DNA from: Halorientalis marina
Lineage (GTDB): Archaea; Halobacteriota; Halobacteria; Halobacteriales; Haloarculaceae
NCBI RefSeq assembly: GCF_023028345.1
Contig: NZ_CP095490.1
Location: forward strand, 434,001 to 498,000
Direction: 5' to 3'
DNA length: 64,000 bases
Shown here: positions 17,946-26,260 of the stretch, in pieces
Numbering within the stretch: position 1 is the stretch's first letter
How the letters are laid out: every line of letters starts with the position of its first letter
Translations under genes and position numbers: made by a program
The notes under the pieces: model-generated
The model's input: only the letters and a program-made list of their open reading frames with translations
What the model was told of the DNA's origin: nothing
Databases searched by the model: none

Positions 17946-19214
17946 TCAGTCGTCGGCGACTGACCGTCCGCCCGTCCGCTGACTTGATGCGACCGTCTTA
18001 CGAGCCGTGAGTGTGGCCGCAATTCTCTCGCCGGCTCGCTTCGCGCCGACGACGTTCCGTGCGATTGGCCCAACCGTCCCCTCGGCGAGTGCACCGGACA
18101 CGTACACAGCAGAATCGTCGCCGTCCTGGCATCGCCACACCAGCGTCTCGTCGTCGAGGACCGGCACGTTGCGATACCCGCGTTCGAGATCGAGTTCGGA
18201 GGCAACGCGAGCGGCGACCGACGAGTCGAATGGCGACTCGAACCCCGTCGCGAGCAGGATGCGCGCGACCGTCCGACTGGTCCCGTCGCAGAACCGCACC
18301 AGCAGTCCATCGGTAATCGGTGCGACCGTTTCGATCGTACCGCATCGGCGTTGGAGTTGGTTGCACGCTTCGATGTCGTCGAGCAGGTACGGCGGTATCG
18401 TGCCGTCGTACCGCGCCTGCTGCACGGTTCGATAGCGTTGTTCCGAGCCTGGCGGATAACAGTGCAGTTCGCGTTCGATGTGTCGCCAGTTGATCCAGCA
18501 GGGGTCCGCTTCGGACTCGGCTGTCTCGATTGCCGTTCGGTGACACAGCGTCACGGCAACACCCTGCTCGGCGAGCGTGGTTGCAACCTGTCCCGCCGTG
18601 ATGCCACCACCGACGACCAGTGTCTCCCCGGATATGCCAGCTTCCGTTGGGGACCAAGACTCATCCCAGACGTGGCTGATTCGGTCGTCAGCCGAGATGG
18701 ACTCTGCCCACGCCGGCCACGTGTATTGGTCGCCCATTCCGACCGCCAGGACGAGCGAGTGTGCACCGAACGAGCCAGTTGTCGTCTCGACCGTGACGCC
18801 GTCGTCCTGTCGAGTTACGTCAGTCATCCGCGCTTCGACGAGCGAGTCCGTGAGGTCGTACCGATTCACGACGAACTGTGCGTGGTCAAGGAACAGTGAT
18901 AGCGTCGGTCGTGGCGGGTAGTTCCTGGTCGGAACCAGTTCTTGTTCTCGGTCGCGCCCCTCGGCGAACGACTCGAGGCTGAACGGTTCCGGTGAGACGT
19001 GCTGCACGTACGTCGAACGGAGCGTTTCCATCCCGCACTGTCGAGCCTTCGCCTCGAAGGCCGCGAGCGGTTCCCCGTGTTCGTCGACGATGCGGATGTC
19101 GTCCGTCGTCAGAGCAGTCTCCGCGAGCAGGCGGACGGCGAGGGCCGTCCCATGGATGCCACAGCCGACGATGACGACAGCAGTGTCGCGGTGGGTCTCA
19201 CCGTCTTTCGTCAT
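17946..19214 (-). CDS. FAD/NAD(P)-binding oxidoreductase in the zinc-uptake operon
   Basis: 422 aa from ATG 19214, overlapping the upstream permease gene by 17 bases. A Rossmann motif VVIVGCGIHGTALA lies near the N-terminus and a second dinucleotide motif LVVGGGITAGQVA near residue 200, followed by LLATGFESPFD. This two-dinucleotide layout resembles ornithine/lysine N-monooxygenase-type and related FAD enzymes. The last gene of a znuABC-like operon suggests a link to metal supply, such as making a metal-binding metabolite or reducing a metal ligand. The substrate is unknown. Confidence 0.7.
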   Translation of the reverse strand: MTKDGETHRDTAVVIVGCGIHGTALAVRLLAETALTTDDIRIVDEHGEPLAAFEAKARQCGMETLRSTYVQHVSPEPFSLESFAEGRDREQELVPTRNYPPRPTLSLFLDHAQFVVNRYDLTDSLVEARMTDVTRQDDGVTVETTTGSFGAHSLVLAVGMGDQYTWPAWAESISADDRISHVWDESWSPTEAGISGETLVVGGGITAGQVATTLAEQGVAVTLCHRTAIETAESEADPCWINWRHIERELHCYPPGSEQRYRTVQQARYDGTIPPYLLDDIEACNQLQRRCGTIETVAPITDGLLVRFCDGTSRTVARILLATGFESPFDSSVAARVASELDLERGYRNVPVLDDETLVWRCQDGDDSAVYVSGALAEGTVGPIARNVVGAKRAGERIAATLTARKTVASSQRTGGRSVADD

Positions 19215-20241
19215 CGGACCCTCCATCGGCTTTCGGTTCGCCAGTGGCGTTACCGCGAACACGCTCGAACACCCTGCCGAGGCGCCCGCGGCCGGTTCTG
19301 TGCCGCATTCGCGTCCGAATTCCAAGCCGCCGATACCCCAGAGACAGCACGTAGAGCCCAATTCCGGTGAGGACGATGGTGCCTCCCGCTGCGCTCCCGT
19401 ACTGGTAGGAGAGCGTCACGCCCGTGACGACGGTGATTTCGGCCACGAGGACGCCCGCGAGAAGTGAGCGCTTGAAACTGCGGGACCCGTCGGCAGTCGC
19501 AACCGGAATGACGAGCAATGCGGCGACGAGGATGACCCCCATGACCTGCATGGCGCTGACGACGACGAGAGCGGTGAGGACGACCATCAATCGGTTGTAC
19601 CAGGTGACGCTGAGACCTGCTGCCCGTGCCGCCGTCGCGTCGAAAGTGACGTACAGCAGCGGTCGGTAGGCGACCGCAACCACGGCCGACACGAGCCCAG
19701 TCATGAGGACGAGGAGACCGACGCTAGCCTTCGAGACCGTCGCGAGCGAGCCGAAGAGGTACGCGTCGATGCCGACTGCAATGCCACCGTCGGTCGCTGT
19801 GATGAGCACGCTCCCCAGCGCGAAGCCGCCGGTCAGCACCATCGCTAGCGAGGTATCGGTCGAGACGTCGCCGTACTGGACGAGCAGTTCCACGAGCAAC
19901 GCCGTGCCGACGGCAACGACGAGCGCGCTGTGAATCGGTGCGAGCGACAGCGAGAGGGCGTTGTTGACGAACAGCCCCACGGCAACGCCGGCGAAGGCCG
20001 TGTGCGCGAGTGTGTCCGCGATCATCGACATCTCGCGGTGGACGAGGAACGTGCCGACGAGCGGACCGATAACCCCGATACAGATCGCGGCCAGATAGGC
20101 ACGCTGCATGAAGGCGTACTCGAGTGCCGGCATCCCGAGCACTCTCGCGAGCACGTCCATGAACGAGCCGAACGCGTCATCGAGGAACCAGTCGAACGGG
20201 GCGAACGCGAACAGCGGCAGCGGAGCGGTAGTTCCGAACAT
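19198..20241 (-). CDS. znuB: Zn/Mn-type ABC transporter permease
   Basis: 347 aa from ATG 20241, one base after the ATPase stop. It has eight to nine membrane segments. Characteristic ABC-3 permease stretches include GTFLVHREMSMIADTLAHTA and VVSAMQVMGVILVAALLVIP. It would form the membrane channel for zinc or manganese delivered by the neighbouring His-rich binding protein. The C-terminal 50 residues are a basic, then acidic, cytoplasmic tail (RTRMRHRTGRGRLGRVFERV) not needed for transport in the family. Confidence 0.88.
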   Translation of the reverse strand: MFGTTAPLPLFAFAPFDWFLDDAFGSFMDVLARVLGMPALEYAFMQRAYLAAICIGVIGPLVGTFLVHREMSMIADTLAHTAFAGVAVGLFVNNALSLSLAPIHSALVVAVGTALLVELLVQYGDVSTDTSLAMVLTGGFALGSVLITATDGGIAVGIDAYLFGSLATVSKASVGLLVLMTGLVSAVVAVAYRPLLYVTFDATAARAAGLSVTWYNRLMVVLTALVVVSAMQVMGVILVAALLVIPVATADGSRSFKRSLLAGVLVAEITVVTGVTLSYQYGSAAGGTIVLTGIGLYVLSLGYRRLGIRTRMRHRTGRGRLGRVFERVRGNATGEPKADGGSDDERR

Positions 20242-20242
20242 G

Positions 20243-21010
20243 TCAGTGGTCGTGTTCCAGCACGGCCTGTTCGGCCCCATAGGCGTCGGCCAGGGCGTTC
20301 GTCTCGACGAACGTCTCGGGGTCGCCATCGAAGTACAGCTCCCGATTGATGCAGACGATCTCCGTCGCGTGGTTGGTGACGACACCGATGTCGTGTTCGA
20401 TGAGGACGATGGTGATCCCGGTCGCGTTCAGGTCGTGCAGGAGGTTGTAGAACGCCTCCCGTGACTCGGCGTCGACGCCGACCGTCGGCTCGTCGAGAAC
20501 GAGCAGGTCAGCCTCTGCAGCCAGCGCGCGGGCAATGAACACCCGCTGTCGCTGCCCACCGGACAGCCGGCCCACTCGGCGCTCTGTCAGGTCGGTCAGG
20601 TCCACGCGTTCGAGCGCGTCGTCGATCGCTCGTCGGTCCGCCGACGAGAAGCGACCGACGAGCCGGTGGGGGTACCGACCCATGGTGACAGCTTCGCGGA
20701 CGGTGACCGGCATGCGACCGGCCTCTTTCGTCGCGTGCTGGGCGACGTAGGCGACCCGTTCGCCGTCGTCGAACGCGTATGCCGGCTCGCCGAACAGTCG
20801 AACCGCTCCGCTGTCCGGACGGCGCAGTCCGAGCATGAGTTCGACCAGCGTGGTCTTTCCCGAGCCATTCGGGCCGACGAGGCCGAGGAACGCGCCCGGC
20901 TCGATTTCGAGCGAGACGTCGTCGACCACGGGACGGTCGGCGAAGGCATAGGACGCGTTCTCGATTGTCACGACTGCCTCCGAAACCGTCTCCACTGTCG
21001 TCCTGTTCAT
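20243..21010 (-). CDS. znuC: Zn/Mn-type ABC transporter ATPase
   Basis: 255 aa from ATG 21010. It has Walker A GPNGSGKTT (46-54), a Q-loop YVAQHA, the signature RLSGGQRQRVFIARAL, Walker B LLVLDEPTVGVD and the switch His in LIEHDIGVV, all typical of the ZnuC/MntB group. It follows a small gene with an ATGA overlap and precedes the permease by one base. Its role is ATP hydrolysis for metal import. Confidence 0.9.
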   Translation of the reverse strand: MNRTTVETVSEAVVTIENASYAFADRPVVDDVSLEIEPGAFLGLVGPNGSGKTTLVELMLGLRRPDSGAVRLFGEPAYAFDDGERVAYVAQHATKEAGRMPVTVREAVTMGRYPHRLVGRFSSADRRAIDDALERVDLTDLTERRVGRLSGGQRQRVFIARALAAEADLLVLDEPTVGVDAESREAFYNLLHDLNATGITIVLIEHDIGVVTNHATEIVCINRELYFDGDPETFVETNALADAYGAEQAVLEHDH

Positions 21011-21228
21011 CGCCACTCCCCGAGGTCGACGAAATCCGTCTCGTCGGCCGTCAGCCACTGCGCCAGCAACGAAATCTCGTCCACGTCCGACGGATAGATC
21101 GTTCTCCGGGCCGGCCCATCTTCGGACTTGACGACGGTCGACGCCAGTTGCGGTGGCTGGGCACAGTCACGACTGATGACCCAGTCCGGGTCAGTCTCAC
21201 GTCGATGCGACTCGCACTCACCCGTCAT
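21007..21228 (-). CDS. Small uncharacterised protein inside the zinc-uptake operon
   Basis: 73 aa from ATG 21228, with ATGA overlaps at both ends (after the binding-protein gene and before the ATPase gene), so translation is coupled to the transporter. The C-terminus ARRTIYPSDVDEISLLAQWL followed by a DFVDLGEW ending resembles a small haloarchaeal domain family (DUF7511-like), an identification from memory. The N-terminal half has two Cys (GEC, RDC) and two His-containing positions. It could be a regulatory or adaptor subunit; no direct function can be shown. Confidence 0.6.
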   Translation of the reverse strand: MTGECESHRRETDPDWVISRDCAQPPQLASTVVKSEDGPARRTIYPSDVDEISLLAQWLTADETDFVDLGEWR

Positions 21229-22760
21229 CGTGCGTCGAGTGCCTGCTCCAGGGTAGGGAGGTTGACGTTCTCCATGACTTCGACGTATCCCCACCCTTCG
21301 TCAGCCCACTCTTGGGTCTGTCCTGGAATAGGCGTCAGTGGGAGTACCTCCTCGGCATCAGTTTCCGCGACGAGCTGGTTGGCCGCCGTCTGACTTTCCA
21401 GCGGGTCCGAACAGACGTACTGGAGGTCGTGTTCGTCGATGATCTGCTGTGCCTGCTCGATGTCCTCCAGCGTCGGCTCGTCGTCCGGCGAGACGCTCGT
21501 CAGCGTCTCGACCTCGAACCCGTAGCGAGCGCCGAGATAGCCGAAGGCGTTGTGCCCGGCGACGAAGACGACGTCCTTCGAGGCCCCGTCGAGACTGCTC
21601 TGCATCGAACTGTGTAGGTCGTCGAGTTCCTGCTTGTACGCGCTGGCGTTGCTCTCGTACGTGGACGAGTTCCCGCTATCGACGTTCGCAAAGCCCTGCT
21701 GAATGTTGTCGACGGCCGTCTTCGCCCGAACCGGGTCGATCCAGAAGTGTGGGTCCATCCCGCCCGAGTGATCGTGGCCGTGTCCGCCGTCGTGGTCGCC
21801 GTCACTCTCGTGTTCTCCTTCGGTTTCGTGGCCGCCTTCGCCTTCGTGGCCGTGTTCGCCCTCGTGGTCGTGTCCACCAGCCGTTTCAGTCACTTCTGGC
21901 GAGATCGACGTGCCACTCTCGTTCGACAGCGTCGCGCTGAACTCCGAGGGAACGTGCTGGGCGAACAGCACGTAGTGTCCCGCTGACTCGATCTGGAGAC
22001 GGTAGCTCGTCGTCCCGCTCTCGACGAACTGGAGCGTGTAGAGCGACTCGGAGGACGGCGTGAGTGTCCCACCGGCTTCGACCGACGTGTGTGTGTCGTG
22101 ACCGCTCTCGTACAGCGAGTGTGCAGTCTCTTCGACGTGGTGGATGCCGTGATCGCCACCTTCCTCAGTCGCGAGAACGGCGAGGTGCATCCGTGGGTCC
22201 GGCCCCTGCTCGAACTCGTAGGTGTACGTGCCGGCGTCCAGGTGATACAGGCCAGCCCACTCCCATGGGGTCGAGCCGCCGTGTTTGCCTTCGTGGTCGT
22301 GTCCGCTCTCGTCGCTGTGTTCGTCATCGTGACCGTGTTCGTCTTCGCCTTGGTGGCCGTGCTCTCCTTCGTGAGCGTGCCCGGCCTCACGAAGGTCGAC
22401 ACCGGCACTGGCGTTCACGAGGGCGACGTCGGCGTCGTCGGATTCGATCGTCTCGACGATGTCGTCGGCCCACGGCTGGAAGTCCTCCATCCCGTGAACG
22501 AACAGGTCCGATTCCAGGACGGTCTGTTGCACTTTCGGCCCCGGTTCCCAGCCGTGTCCGTGCTGGCCCACCGGAACGAGCGTCTCGCCAGTCGCTGTGT
22601 CACCAGCCACTTTCGAGGCGAAATCACCGAACACGAAAAACGACGCCTGGGCAGTCGTGCCGCTGGACCCACCACCACCACCCAGACAGCCAGCGAGGGC
22701 ACTTGCAGCGACTGCTCCGATTCCACCAGTAACGAATCGTCGGCGTGTGTGTTCTGCCAT
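21225..22760 (-). CDS. znuA: Zn-binding ABC lipoprotein with two His-rich loops and an inserted domain
   Basis: 511 aa from ATG 22760. It has a twin-arginine signal (RRRFVTGG) and a lipobox LAGC. The ZnuA/TroA fold is seen in QHGHGWEP, FVHGMEDFQPW, DPHFWIDP, GHNAFGYLGARYGF and the C-terminal binding lobe. Typical ZnuA has one His-rich loop. Here two His/Asp/Glu/Gly-rich loops (about 128-165 and 298-345) bracket an extra 130-residue beta-rich domain (WEWAGLYHLDAGTYTYEF to GHYVLFAQHVP). It heads the operon znuA-small gene-znuC-znuB-oxidoreductase, with two AT-rich inverted repeats upstream. Confidence 0.88.
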   Translation of the reverse strand: MAEHTRRRFVTGGIGAVAASALAGCLGGGGGSSGTTAQASFFVFGDFASKVAGDTATGETLVPVGQHGHGWEPGPKVQQTVLESDLFVHGMEDFQPWADDIVETIESDDADVALVNASAGVDLREAGHAHEGEHGHQGEDEHGHDDEHSDESGHDHEGKHGGSTPWEWAGLYHLDAGTYTYEFEQGPDPRMHLAVLATEEGGDHGIHHVEETAHSLYESGHDTHTSVEAGGTLTPSSESLYTLQFVESGTTSYRLQIESAGHYVLFAQHVPSEFSATLSNESGTSISPEVTETAGGHDHEGEHGHEGEGGHETEGEHESDGDHDGGHGHDHSGGMDPHFWIDPVRAKTAVDNIQQGFANVDSGNSSTYESNASAYKQELDDLHSSMQSSLDGASKDVVFVAGHNAFGYLGARYGFEVETLTSVSPDDEPTLEDIEQAQQIIDEHDLQYVCSDPLESQTAANQLVAETDAEEVLPLTPIPGQTQEWADEGWGYVEVMENVNLPTLEQALDAR

Positions 22761-22763
22761 CAA

Positions 22764-22822
22764 TTATTAATACTTGCCGGCTAGGTAATAAGAGCTATGA
22801 TTATTAACAGCAGTTTTAATAA
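22764..22822. promoter_or_regulatory. Paired AT-rich operators upstream of the zinc-binding protein gene
   Basis: TTATTAA at 22801-22807 and TTAATAA at 22816-22822 form a perfect inverted repeat with eight bases between. A second, wider pair (ATTATTAA near 22764 and TAATAAG near 22786) lies between it and the ATG at 22760. Such sites fit control by one of the island's NikR-type or other metal regulators. Confidence 0.6.
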
Positions 22823-22861
22823 CAGGCTTCGGCCACATGGCGAGATATGTAAGACTCTTGC

Positions 22862-23050
22862 CTAATCGAGTGAAACAGGAGATGTCGGCTTATTCCTATC
22901 TCCACCGCCACAGGCGAGATTCGGGAGTACCTTCTGTCGGATGTTCTCGGCTCCGTTCACGTCGGCATTGGTGACCAGTCCACACTCCTCGCAGACGTAC
23001 AGCCCGCGCTCTACGCGCTGGCTGTCGTCGGTGGTCCCTCTGAGACAGGT
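22862..23050 (-). pseudogene. tnpB: 3' remnant of a TnpB (IS200/IS605-type) gene
   Basis: The minus strand encodes the C-terminal zinc ribbon and end of a TnpB protein: GTTDDSQRVERGLYVCEECG, then NADVNGAENIRQKVLP and a tail ending SPVSLD before TAG. The second CxxC pair is present. The first pair is reduced to one Cys (TCLRG) and a stop lies just upstream, so the rest is gone. It is a dead fragment of an RNA-guided-nuclease transposon. Confidence 0.85.
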
Positions 23051-23258
23051 CCATCACCGGTAGCTAATACTGCTTTGCTACCATGGATATTCAGTCAGGC
23101 AACAGTCACGGAGATTGTGGCACGGAGCTTCCGCGATTCACTCCCGCCCTGCTCAGTCCTCGGTTCCGACAGAGCGTCGGAACGCTCGTCCTTCGCGGGA
23201 AGGGCGGGATTCTCTCGCTGAATCAAGATAGTGCGCGAGGAGACCGCCAGATTCAGAT
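23051..23258 (-). other. IS605-like scar sequence next to the TnpB remnant
   Basis: On the minus strand this begins with a stretch (tatcttgattcagcgagaga, then atcccgcccttcccgcg) containing a GC-rich inverted repeat, gggcgggattc facing atcccgccc-type sequence, of the kind found at the 3' end of haloarchaeal TnpB units where the guide RNA is encoded. It has no gene. It abuts the stop of the next gene at 23259 and may be the element's end region in rearranged order. This identification is tentative. Confidence 0.45.
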
Positions 23259-24269
23259 TCATCTCGTTAGACGATAGACGGCGCAACTGAGACAGAGTGC
23301 CAGTAGTGTAATTACGACACCGAACCCTGGACCTGTCGTCGTACTCGTTACCGTCGCAGACAGAGTGCTGCCGCTTCGATTCGGCGCCCTTGTCGATATC
23401 GTGTTATTCGATTGGGTTGTAGTCGGTGTTGGCGTCACAACCGCTGGATCACGGACGGAAGGCGCGGCAGTGATGGTCTGATTTATCGAGACATTCAGCG
23501 AACCGGTCCGATTCACCCGGAACGTCGTCCTCACCGTCTCATTCGCGACTCGGACCGGTTCAACTCCGGAGGCCGCTGGTGTCGCCCCACCGACGTAGAC
23601 CTGAGCGGCGAAATCGACAATTCGCCCGTGTGTAGCGAAGGTTTCATCCCGAACTTCGACGGTGACGTTTCGGTGGACGCCAGCGCGAAGAGATCGGGTT
23701 CCGGCCACGGAACCGGTCCCGTTGGTTGTCGTCGGCCGAAGAACGACTGCACCATCGGCCGGCATCGCAACCCGACGAACGACGACCGTCCCGTTCGTCT
23801 GCTGTGGCGCTGGGGTCTCGGCCATGATGCTGGCGGGCCGGTCGCCCTTCCCGAGTCGAATACGCTTCTGGATCAGCCCAGTGAATCCCCGGTGAATCGG
23901 GTCGGTAGCGGGATCGAACCCCTCAGCGCCGGCCTCGCGGTGGAGTGCGATCCACACCGTCCGATTGTTGCCCCACTCCGCCCAGATATGCTCGTCGACG
24001 GGAATTTCGATGCCCTGTCTGAAAGCGTCGCCTTCGGCGATTGGGACGTGTCCGATAGCCTCGCCTGGACTGCCACCGTTGTCGCGGTGGACCACGAGAT
24101 ACCCCTCGACAAGCGCGGTCGCGCTCTCGACCTTGACCGTTCCGTCGGCCGAAACCTGTGTGTCGACGTCGACCCCGTTGATGTGGGCCAATCCCGGACC
24201 GCTCACCACCAGCACTGTCGCGACGAGGAGAAGGGCACAGAAGACCGCATCAAAAAGCGAGCGGCGCAT
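23259..24269 (-). CDS. Secreted PGF-CTERM protein of the metal island
   Basis: 336 aa. A signal peptide (FDAVFCALLLVATVLVVSG) is cleaved near LAHINGV. Two similar beta-rich segments follow: one around TALVEGYLVVHRDNGGSPGE with HIWAEWGNNRTVWIALHREAG, the other around ATPAASGVEPVRVANETVRT. The first resembles DUF7282-type extracellular domains. A Thr/Ser stalk and PGF-CTERM tail (GPGFGVVITLLALCLSC) predict anchoring by archaeosortase A. The function is unknown. It is divergent from the P19-like lipoprotein gene and adjoins the TnpB scar. Confidence 0.7.
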   Translation of the reverse strand: MRRSLFDAVFCALLLVATVLVVSGPGLAHINGVDVDTQVSADGTVKVESATALVEGYLVVHRDNGGSPGEAIGHVPIAEGDAFRQGIEIPVDEHIWAEWGNNRTVWIALHREAGAEGFDPATDPIHRGFTGLIQKRIRLGKGDRPASIMAETPAPQQTNGTVVVRRVAMPADGAVVLRPTTTNGTGSVAGTRSLRAGVHRNVTVEVRDETFATHGRIVDFAAQVYVGGATPAASGVEPVRVANETVRTTFRVNRTGSLNVSINQTITAAPSVRDPAVVTPTPTTTQSNNTISTRAPNRSGSTLSATVTSTTTGPGFGVVITLLALCLSCAVYRLTR

Positions 24270-24316
24270 ACGGGGCGGTCGGCGTGTCGCCTCTAAAGAC
24301 TTCTGCCGAGGCTCGC

Positions 24317-24340
24317 GGGATTCGACGATCGAACCAGTTC
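24317..24340. promoter_or_regulatory. Copy of the GGATTCGAGAACC-type motif before the first P19-like gene
   Basis: GGGATTCGACGATCGAACCA lies 31 bases before the ATG at 24371. It resembles copies at 28432-28470 and 32229-32252, each at a similar place before a plus-strand gene of the same cluster. Confidence 0.6.
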
Positions 24341-24370
24341 ACACAAGCCGGAGCGGTCTAATCCGTGTCT

Positions 24371-25471
24371 ATGCATCGACGACGGTTCCTCGCGACGGTC
24401 GGCACCCTCTCTGCGCTCTCACTCGCCGGCTGTCAAACGAGCGACGACGCCGGCAGTGGTAACGAGTCAACGATAGACGGATCGGCCACGTCGACTGCGC
24501 CACCGACCACCAGCGCGCCCGCGAGCGGGAAGCCCGACGGCATCTATGTCCAGACCTTTCAGGAACGAATGTCGATGCAGGGAATGGCCGAGGCGGGCGA
24601 TTACGGCTTCGCACTGATGTTCACCGTCCCGCACACGTTCTGGACGGTGACGGGGAACACCGTCTCGAAAGTCGAGCGCGCTCCCGAGGACTCGATACAC
24701 CAGATGGCGTCGACCTGGGACGCCGAAACGCGCACGGCACTTCCCGAGACCGGGCTCTCCGTCGAAATCAACCGCGACGGGTCGCTCGTCACCGAGGAAG
24801 TCATCTATCCGATGCTCTCCCAGCCGATGGGCTTTCACTACGGCGGGAACTTCACGCTTGACGGCGACGGCACCTACACCGTCGAACTGAGCGTCGGCGC
24901 GACCAACACTCGGCGGGCCGGCGCGTTCGCTGATCGTCTCAACGAGCCCGCCTCGGCCGAGATCGACCTCGCCTTCACCGACGAATCACGGTCGGAGGTC
25001 TCCTCACAGCCCATCGACCAGGGCGGCCAGCCCGGTGCGCTCCGACCGATGGAGATGATGTCGACGCCGAAAGCCACCGCGCCGTCACGCGAGGAAGTGC
25101 CAGGGAGCGTTCGCGGGAGCGCCCGCAGCGACGACGCGGATTTCCTCGTGACCGTCCTCGACAGACCGCCAGCCGGAGTCGATGGCAACGGCCAGTACCT
25201 CGCCGTCTCCGCCCGGACGCGGTACAACGGGTACGAGCTCCCGGCGATGGCGCTCTCCGGAACCGTGACCCGTGGGAGCGAAACGCTGTTCGATGGTCCG
25301 CTCACGCGGACGATCCACCCCGAACTGGGCTATCACTACGGCGCGCCGGTCGAGTCAGTCCAGTCCGGCGACGAACTCGCGCTCTCGGTCGAGACGATCC
25401 CACAGGTCGCCCGCCACGAGGGGTACGAGACGGCCTTCCGGCAGTTCGAGGACGTTACCGTGACGCTGTGA
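24371..25471 (+). CDS. P19-like Tat lipoprotein, probable Fe/Cu-binding uptake protein
   Basis: 366 aa from ATG 24371. A twin-arginine motif (RRRFLATVG) and a lipobox LAGC show export and lipid anchoring. Residues about 60-200 match the P19/Tp34 'iron transport' fold: DGIYVQTFQERMSMQGM, GDYGFALMFTVPHTFW, SVEINRDG, YPMLSQPMGFHYGGNF and YTVELSVG. The Met and His residues in these stretches are the usual Cu/Fe ligands of P19. A second C-terminal domain begins near 230 (FLVTVLDRPPAGVDGNGQYL). A close paralog is at 28506. It probably captures metal outside the membrane. Confidence 0.8.
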   Translation: MHRRRFLATVGTLSALSLAGCQTSDDAGSGNESTIDGSATSTAPPTTSAPASGKPDGIYVQTFQERMSMQGMAEAGDYGFALMFTVPHTFWTVTGNTVSKVERAPEDSIHQMASTWDAETRTALPETGLSVEINRDGSLVTEEVIYPMLSQPMGFHYGGNFTLDGDGTYTVELSVGATNTRRAGAFADRLNEPASAEIDLAFTDESRSEVSSQPIDQGGQPGALRPMEMMSTPKATAPSREEVPGSVRGSARSDDADFLVTVLDRPPAGVDGNGQYLAVSARTRYNGYELPAMALSGTVTRGSETLFDGPLTRTIHPELGYHYGAPVESVQSGDELALSVETIPQVARHEGYETAFRQFEDVTVTL

Positions 25472-25501
25472 ACGACTACCGTTTACCTCCGATCTGGACC
25501 G

Positions 25502-26098
25502 TCAGCGACGCTGATTCATCAGTCGCCGAAGCATCTGGAACAGCTCTCGATCAGATGGGTCGGCGGCGTAGACTCTGACGGAATCGACGCCGGAAAGCCC
25601 GTGTTCGCCGGACTCGTCACGCTCCCAATAGAGCCACGCGGTTTCCTCTCCGCCGTCGAGTTCTGTCTCGGCGACTGGGAACTCCAGCACGAGCGCCTCG
25701 TGACTGTCGCCGTGTCCGCTGTCGACTTCGATCGTTTCGCCATCTCCCATCGGTCGTGCGCCCGAGCCGTCCTCGAGTGCGAACCGCGATCCGAACCGAT
25801 ACCGGACTGCTTCTTCAGTCGGATCGAACGTCACGTGATCGCCATCACCGTTGAGATACTGGGTAGGGTGGACGGCGACTGAGACGGAATCGTGCTCAGC
25901 CAGGTCGATGAAGTTGTCCGCGTTTCGTGGCTGGATATCGATATCGAGCTGTACCGGAAAGTGTGCGGCCGCGACACCGGTTAGTAGGGGTGTCGCGACG
26001 ACCGCTGTGCCAAGTCCCACGCCACCCCTGAGAACCTGCCGTCGGGTCGAACTTCGTATCGACGCGCCGTTGGTTGACTGTCGTGATTGGTTTCTCAT
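25502..26098 (-). CDS. Tat-exported acidic protein of unknown function
   Basis: 198 aa from ATG 26098; an in-frame ATG at 26107 is an alternative. The signal has twin arginines (STRRQVLRGG) followed by VVATPLLTGVAAAHF. The mature part is beta-rich and acidic: FPVQLDIDIQPRNADNFIDL, HPTQYLNGDGDHVTFDP, YRFGSRFALEDG, DSGHGDSHEALVLEFPV. It resembles secreted haloarchaeal structural domains and may bind Ca or another metal through Asp/His-rich loops. It is convergent with the P19-like gene. Confidence 0.65.
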   Translation of the reverse strand: MRNQSRQSTNGASIRSSTRRQVLRGGVGLGTAVVATPLLTGVAAAHFPVQLDIDIQPRNADNFIDLAEHDSVSVAVHPTQYLNGDGDHVTFDPTEEAVRYRFGSRFALEDGSGARPMGDGETIEVDSGHGDSHEALVLEFPVAETELDGGEETAWLYWERDESGEHGLSGVDSVRVYAADPSDRELFQMLRRLMNQRR

Positions 26099-26260
26099 GC
26101 GACGCATCGCCGTCCGCCCGATGACATCATACTTGTTCTGGTCCACTCGTCGAAAACATACAGTGAATGGCCTCTACGTACTGTTCTCGGGACATGGGAA
26201 CTGCGGATAGTATTTATTCCCGGGCCGTCATATGTGTTGGCAACGCGGTGCCCAGGACCA

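Noticed and set aside
22089..22784. Plus-strand open frame with long Val/Phe/Ala hydrophobic runs
   Set aside because: It is the antisense of the His-rich loops of the zinc-binding protein; the hydrophobic runs come from reverse His/Asp codons.
26087..26260. Extended N-terminus of the DsbD_2-like protein
   Set aside because: The extension is not membrane-like and overlaps the divergent promoter and the Tat-protein gene start. ATG 26261 fits the family.
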